From a virus, in IMG/VR virus record IMGVR_UViG_3300044614_000029, positions 1-33,242 of that record: 33,242 nucleotides of DNA; one strand, given 5' to 3'. The stretch's first letter is position 1, and each line of letters starts with the position of its first letter. The notes under the pieces were generated by a model. That model was not told the DNA's origin. It did not search any database and saw nothing but the letters and a program-made list of their open reading frames with translations. Positions 29,834-33,242 of this stretch are shown here, piece after piece. The translations under genes were made by a program, and so were the position numbers.

Positions 29834-30134
29834 TGCCTTGCCTCCGCTCTTCCAGTATTTCACGCCTTAATTGTTTCATCTTCTTGACTTCATGCACCGC
29901 AGCCTGGGTCGCAAAGTACATGTCGTAGTACATGAAGGCCAGGATCGGCATGACGATAAAGAACATCAGCACCACAGCCATGACCGTAGCAATCAGTGAC
30001 CAAGGTACATCCTCATTGTCGCGCTTCTGATTACCAGCCACATTAGACCCACTGCCCACAGTATTACGAACACGACTGCTCCAATCCATACCAGACGGCT
30101 TTTGAGCCGATTTACCGCCTGCCTTCGTTGCCAT
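29790..30134 (-). CDS. Single-pass membrane protein (114 aa), unknown
   Basis: A basic, Gly/Ser-rich N-terminus (about 45 residues) is followed by one strong membrane helix (LIATVMAVVLMFFIVMPILA, about 47-66) and a charged helix (VKKMKQLRREILEERR). The first 142 bases overlap the 3' end of the upstream gene in a different frame, and the 3' end overlaps the endolysin by 44. A ribosome-binding site (AGGCGG) precedes the start. No family recognised; it might be part of the lysis or an internal virion set. Confidence 0.55.
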   Translation of the reverse strand: MATKAGGKSAQKPSGMDWSSRVRNTVGSGSNVAGNQKRDNEDVPWSLIATVMAVVLMFFIVMPILAFMYYDMYFATQAAVHEVKKMKQLRREILEERRQGNAYREPTEATDPRE

Positions 30135-30691
30135 CTAGCCGCCTGTAGTTTTCTTGTCTCTGCTGCTAACGCATCGGCCTGCTCGTTTTGTATATCAGTC
30201 CAAGCCTTCTCGAACCTTGACCATACAGAGCCCAGCTCTGATGGCGTGTTGTAGACCATTTGCTCTCGCACCTGCGCCAGCATCTCATCCAGCTTAGACT
30301 CTAGCCGGATACGCTCCAGAGCCCTGCGACCTAGCGACAGATCACCCTTGTAAACCTCCTTCGCTGCTGCCTCGCTCTGCACATAGATCTTTGCGAGCGC
30401 CTCGTACTGGTCAATGAAGTTGCCAAGGTTTGACCAGATGTCATTCAGTACATCATCCGGCGTGGCCTTTGCCACTTCCTGCACTCGCTTAACTTCTTCG
30501 TTGTACTGCTTCGTCTGCTCCTTGGTCGGGCTGACGATCTTGTGGTACTGCTCCTTCAGGTCTTTCAGTACGTCGCTGACATCCCCGCTGGTACTCTTGA
30601 TATGCTTGTAAAGTTCGACACCCTTCTTGGCAAGATCGATTGCTGTGGTACAGGCCTTGTAGGCCGCAGCAATTGTGATCGGATCAAGCAC
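29993..30691 (-). CDS. Coiled-coil protein with C-terminal membrane anchor (232 aa), unknown
   Basis: The start is GTG, reached one base after the TGA of the upstream gene, so reinitiation is likely. The protein begins LDPITIAAAYKACTTAIDLA, has about 150 residues of charged helix, and ends with a hydrophobic segment (WIGAVVFVILWAVGLMWLVI) before a short tail. A 'LDPIt-a-a' N-terminus with helices is common in phage proteins encoded near fibre or lysis genes, but no function is assigned. Confidence 0.55.
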   Translation of the reverse strand: MLDPITIAAAYKACTTAIDLAKKGVELYKHIKSTSGDVSDVLKDLKEQYHKIVSPTKEQTKQYNEEVKRVQEVAKATPDDVLNDIWSNLGNFIDQYEALAKIYVQSEAAAKEVYKGDLSLGRRALERIRLESKLDEMLAQVREQMVYNTPSELGSVWSRFEKAWTDIQNEQADALAAETRKLQAARWQRRQAVNRLKSRLVWIGAVVFVILWAVGLMWLVIRSATMRMYLGH

Positions 30692-30692
30692 A

Positions 30693-30971
30693 TCAGAACA
30701 AGTGGAGCTGCTTCTTCATTGCAATGATCTCTTCGCGCAAGGCATCGTTAGCTTCCTCGCACTTACGGTTCTGCTCTTCGACCGCAGCCAGCCGTTGCGA
30801 CAGGCGCTCGACTTCATCCCGCAGCATCTGGATGACCTGCTGGGTAGCAGCGTCAGTCGTGCTGTTGATGCGGCCTTCGCGGTTGTCAGCCAGTACCTTG
30901 CGGTACATGGCATAGGCACCGGCGACAGCAGCGCCAGCGCCCACGCCAAGGTTAGTCAGCCAATCATTCAC
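30693..30971 (-). CDS. Small membrane/coiled-coil protein (92 aa), unknown
   Basis: The GTG start used here is preceded by GAGGTG and overlaps the stop of the 57-residue gene; an ATG 12 bases upstream is possible. A short Gly/Ala membrane segment (LTNLGVGAGAAVAGAYAMY, about residues 5-23) precedes a long coiled coil (MLRDEVERLSQRLAAVEEQN). The last codons read MKKQLHLF. It resembles small holin-like or membrane-tethered phage proteins in shape only. Confidence 0.5.
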   Translation of the reverse strand: MNDWLTNLGVGAGAAVAGAYAMYRKVLADNREGRINSTTDAATQQVIQMLRDEVERLSQRLAAVEEQNRKCEEANDALREEIIAMKKQLHLF

Positions 30972-31137
30972 CTGACACCTCATCTGCTGGCAATGGTTCG
31001 TTGCCCTCGTCACACCAGCGCAAAAAAGCTTGATAGTCGGTGTTGGCTTCGTCCATTGGGATGCTGATGTTCTGACCAACAATGGTCACGGCACAAACCT
31101 CACCAAACAAGCCTTTTTGTAATTTATATTGGGTCAT
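30964..31137 (-). CDS. Small conserved fibre-region protein (57 aa)
   Basis: It reads MTQYKLQKGLFGEVCAVTIV and has SIPMDEANTDYQAFLRWCDE followed by GNEPLPADE. The pattern 'IP-d-aN-DYqaFl-W-e-GnePlPad' is very common in small proteins encoded near phage fibre genes; its role is unknown, and a fibre-chaperone role is only suggested. It follows the second fibre gene by one base. Confidence 0.65.
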   Translation of the reverse strand: MTQYKLQKGLFGEVCAVTIVGQNISIPMDEANTDYQAFLRWCDEGNEPLPADEVSGE

Positions 31138-31138
31138 C

Positions 31139-32230
31139 TTATAACTCCGCAGAAACTGTTAATCTTGCTGAAGTCGTATTGTTAGCGAACAAATCATAGT
31201 ATCGAGTTGCAGTAAGGCCAGATGCAACTTCACAAGTAAGGTTTAAAACCTTTGTGCTTGTTGAACCAATAATAAGATTTGTAATTGTAGTGTTCGAAAC
31301 GCCGTCACCTACTGCAAAATGTGATGCGCTTGAAAAACTTATCGATTGAGAAGCCCTCATCTGCACTGGTAATGCCAAAGATGCAAACGAGTATGTTGTA
31401 GCGGCTGCAGGCCCACTACCAAATCTTTCATAACCTGAAGTGCCGCCATAAACAATGCAGTACCGCTGGCACATCATCAACTCACGCCCATAATCTCTGC
31501 GCTCGAACGGTGTTGCTACTGAGCCAGCTTCTAGTTGTACGCCGGTGATGTAGAAGGTGGCTCCGTTGGTTCCGACTACGCTAGTTGCGCCTGTAGCCGA
31601 AAGAAAAGTAGAACCAGACCAAGAGCCAGCAGTTCCATTAAATGTTGAGCCAACACCCAAACCAAACAATAACCAAAGCCCTGTGCCATTTGTAGTGAGC
31701 CAAGTGCCACTTGTATCGCCAGCAACTGTTACAGATTTTTGTTCCCAAGTATTGGCGGCGGAAATTGTGTATGTAAAGGGGTAACTTCTATTCTGTGCAG
31801 AATTGGTAAAAACACCGCCAAAAGTGCCAGTTAAAGAACTTCGAACCCAAAATGACAGAGTAACTGTTTGCGCTCCAGCAGTTCCCCACCCAAAATCTGC
31901 AATGTTATAGCCTTCGATTTTTTGGCTTATAAGGTAATAATCACTAGCGCCTAGAGAAGTAGCCGCTAAAGAAGTTATCCCCAAATAATTAGTAAATCCT
32001 GCTGGTGGAGTTACAGAACCCGCATTTTGTTGAACACTAAATTTTGACGAAACATTAGCAACTGCGAACCATCTATCTAGCGTATAAGAACTTGTAGTAG
32101 GCGTCACACTCGCCCCAGCATTACGCTGATCTATCCTCATGTCACCGTTAATGATGCGGTTACGGAAACCAAGTGAGCCACCGCTGTCATAGCTGGTGGC
32201 AAGTTCTGCTAGTTCTCTGGATCGTGGCAT
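31139..32230 (-). CDS. Second tail-fibre-like or carbohydrate-binding protein (363 aa)
   Basis: It begins with a short leader and then LGFRNRIINGDMRIDQRNAG (about residues 20-39), a hallmark segment of phage fibre proteins. It continues with a beta-rich lectin-like domain (SFWVRSSLTGTFGG...) and ATFYITGVQLEAGSVATPFE with RRDYGRELMMCQRYC (about 230-260), also typical. The last 100 residues are Ser/Thr-rich strands, perhaps the receptor-binding tip. The first ~40 codons are GC-richer than the AT-rich remainder, suggesting an exchanged distal part. It lies downstream of the main fibre. Confidence 0.75.
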   Translation of the reverse strand: MPRSRELAELATSYDSGGSLGFRNRIINGDMRIDQRNAGASVTPTTSSYTLDRWFAVANVSSKFSVQQNAGSVTPPAGFTNYLGITSLAATSLGASDYYLISQKIEGYNIADFGWGTAGAQTVTLSFWVRSSLTGTFGGVFTNSAQNRSYPFTYTISAANTWEQKSVTVAGDTSGTWLTTNGTGLWLLFGLGVGSTFNGTAGSWSGSTFLSATGATSVVGTNGATFYITGVQLEAGSVATPFERRDYGRELMMCQRYCIVYGGTSGYERFGSGPAAATTYSFASLALPVQMRASQSISFSSASHFAVGDGVSNTTITNLIIGSTSTKVLNLTCEVASGLTATRYYDLFANNTTSARLTVSAEL

Positions 32231-32478
32231 TATTTGGCCTCCAATGCGGCTTGCTGTGCTTGATACGCAGCAATAACTTCAGGAGTCCAAGCCGTATTGC
32301 AGATAGCAGCTACGTTAGCGGGTTGACCTTCTAAGTCTTGCCCCGGTGTCAGAGAAGTCCTGTGATACGTCTGTGTCAGTACCTTGCCATCTTCAATGAT
32401 GCGAGTGGCTTCGCGGTACAGCACGATGCCGTTCTCTGTTAGGGTAATTTGATCCACAACGGTTTCTTTGGTAATCAT
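32230..32478 (-). CDS. Small fibre-region protein (82 aa), unknown
   Basis: The first half is a beta-like segment (VVDQITLTENGIVLYREATR) with HRTSLTPGQDL, the second a helix (TPEVIAAYQAQQAALEAK). Such proteins are often found beside phage fibres with no assigned function. It overlaps the start of the second fibre gene by one base. A hairpin (32493-32513) lies just before its ribosome-binding site (GGAAAGGAAA). Confidence 0.6.
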   Translation of the reverse strand: MITKETVVDQITLTENGIVLYREATRIIEDGKVLTQTYHRTSLTPGQDLEGQPANVAAICNTAWTPEVIAAYQAQQAALEAK

Positions 32479-32492
32479 GTTTTTCCTTTCCG

Positions 32493-32513
32493 TCTACGAT
32501 AGTCCGACGTAGA
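32493..32513 (-). other. Small hairpin between fibre genes
   Basis: TCTACG and CGTAGA form a 6-bp stem with a 9-base loop in the 38-bp gap after the main fibre stop. No T-tract follows on the minus strand, so it is not a clear terminator; it may protect mRNA or modulate translation of the small downstream gene. Confidence 0.35.
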
Positions 32514-32516
32514 TAA

Positions 32517-33242
32517 TTAAACGCGATATGAAAAGCTTGCAATTAATTGCGTACCTGCTGCAAAAAAAGCAGTACCAGTTGGAACGCTAGTGGAAGTCGC
32601 GGCGGCTGTTTTAATATAAATATCAATTACTGTAACTCCGAGATCAACAAAACCAGCAGTAAATACATAAGCCGTTCCAGTATTATTTGCTACTGCAAAA
32701 CTGCTACCTCCTCTTGAAACAGCGATTCCACTTGTAAAAGGCAACCCTGTTATTTGAGCAGTGCCAGATATTGTTCCTTTCGCATTAATAACTAAATCAA
32801 ACCCAATAGTCACCAAATTTCCTATTTTTGTGTACCAACCGTTCTGGGTTGTGTATGTCGTTCCAGAACCACCAGCAATAGCAGGTGTCCAAGTACCTTC
32901 CTCATAATCATCCAGCGTGTTTGCGTCAGACGATGCAGATTGCGTAGCAGGGAAAGCGATACCTGTACCTGATGATGGTGTAGACCCACCAAGTCCGACA
33001 CCGTTTGCATTAAACACAACACGAGTTGTTCCGCTTGATGAACCCTTGGATACTCCGGTATTAAAAAATAGATTCCCACTAGAGTTAAGCAGAGCGAGTG
33101 TTGAACCGGTTTCGGAAAACAACAAACGACTTGATACGGTAGAACTATTCAAATCTGTTGCTAATTGAATACCTTCAACACCGCCCACATTTGTTTTAAG
33201 CGTTCCGCTGCTATCCACCCGAACACGCTCGCTACCACCCGT
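32517..33242 (-). CDS. Tail fibre protein, C-terminal part (joins the gene at 1-1579)
   Basis: This is the continuation of the fibre whose start is at 1579; the first 127 bases of this part are the duplicate copy of bases 1-127. The distal region contains GTGIAFPATQSASSDANTLD followed by DYEEGTWTPAIAGG, a segment very frequent near the C-terminus of phage fibres. A beta-rich tip then ends LIASFSYRV. The DNA is markedly AT-richer than the N-terminal half. Annotating a separate gene from the internal Met at 33218 would be wrong. Confidence 0.9.
   Translation of the reverse strand, partial: TGGSERVRVDSSGTLKTNVGGVEGIQLATDLNSSTVSSRLLFSETGSTLALLNSSGNLFFNTGVSKGSSSGTTRVVFNANGVGLGGSTPSSGTGIAFPATQSASSDANTLDDYEEGTWTPAIAGGSGTTYTTQNGWYTKIGNLVTIGFDLVINAKGTISGTAQITGLPFTSGIAVSRGGSSFAVANNTGTAYVFTAGFVDLGVTVIDIYIKTAAATSTSVPTGTAFFAAGTQLIASFSYRV
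33116..33242. repeat. Terminal overlap, copy 2 (circular closure)
   Basis: Exact copy of bases 1-127. Removing it joins the fibre reading frame without any shift and gives a circular map of 33115 bp. Confidence 0.95.

Noticed and set aside
1-33242. CRISPR arrays, tRNA genes, insertion sequences, RNA or DNA polymerase, integrase attachment core
   Set aside because: None was seen on either strand by reading; a tRNA or att search by program was not possible here.

Overview
The window is a complete or near-complete genome of a tailed, podovirus-type bacteriophage (class Caudoviricetes) that infects a Gram-negative bacterium. Bases 1-127 are identical to 33116-33242, so the sequence reads as a circle of 33115 bp opened inside a tail-fibre gene. 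The 127-base overlap looks like an assembler k-mer overlap rather than a biological terminal repeat. The short-tail assignment rests on the gene set: portal, scaffold, capsid, T7 gp11/gp12-like tubular tail proteins and three internal virion proteins, with no tape measure, sheath or major tail tube. A Gram-negative host follows from nested Rz/Rz1 spanins and a second small lipoprotein. There is no phage RNA polymerase, DNA polymerase, tyrosine or large serine integrase, and no tRNA was seen. The base composition is moderately GC-rich, with conspicuously AT-rich patches in the fibre genes and in one stretch of the replication gene.

Layout. A divergent control region lies at about 24640-24820. 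From it a short rightward operon (24820-27894) carries a small serine recombinase, a 26-residue membrane peptide, a small winged-helix-like protein, a YqaJ-type exonuclease, a 57-residue protein and a RecT-type annealing protein: a Red-like recombination module. Everything else runs leftward. The early leftward block (24639 down to 19800) holds a ribbon-helix-helix-like regulator, a C5-cytosine methyltransferase, a PD-(D/E)XK nuclease, several small proteins (zinc-ribbon, HTH, one-helix membrane peptide), a protein with tRNA-guanine-transglycosylase-like motifs, and a lambda-O-like replication protein. That last gene appears to contain the replication origin (AT-rich tract, perfect DnaA box, repeats).

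After a gap of about 350 bp with a terminator, the leftward late block begins: an SSB-like protein with an acidic DEEIPF tail, small and large terminase, coiled-coil proteins, a run of tiny basic or acidic proteins, portal, scaffold, a terminator, major capsid, a small head-decoration-like protein, a second hairpin, tail tube A and B, and three internal virion proteins. The tail fibre crosses the contig ends. It continues leftward on the circle into a second fibre-like protein, small membrane/coiled-coil proteins and the lysis cassette (GH19 endolysin, lipoprotein, holin candidate, secreted two-cysteine protein, Rz and nested Rz1), ending convergently against the recombination operon at 27895-27944.

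How it fits together. Replication probably starts from the origin inside the replication gene and recruits host replication enzymes. The exonuclease/annealase pair makes concatemers or repairs ends, the terminase packages them, and the methyltransferase (perhaps with the transglycosylase-like protein) modifies DNA against host restriction. The combination of an iteron/DnaA-box origin, a multimer-resolution-type recombinase and a divergent operator region, without an integrase, makes an extrachromosomal (phage-plasmid) state worth testing.
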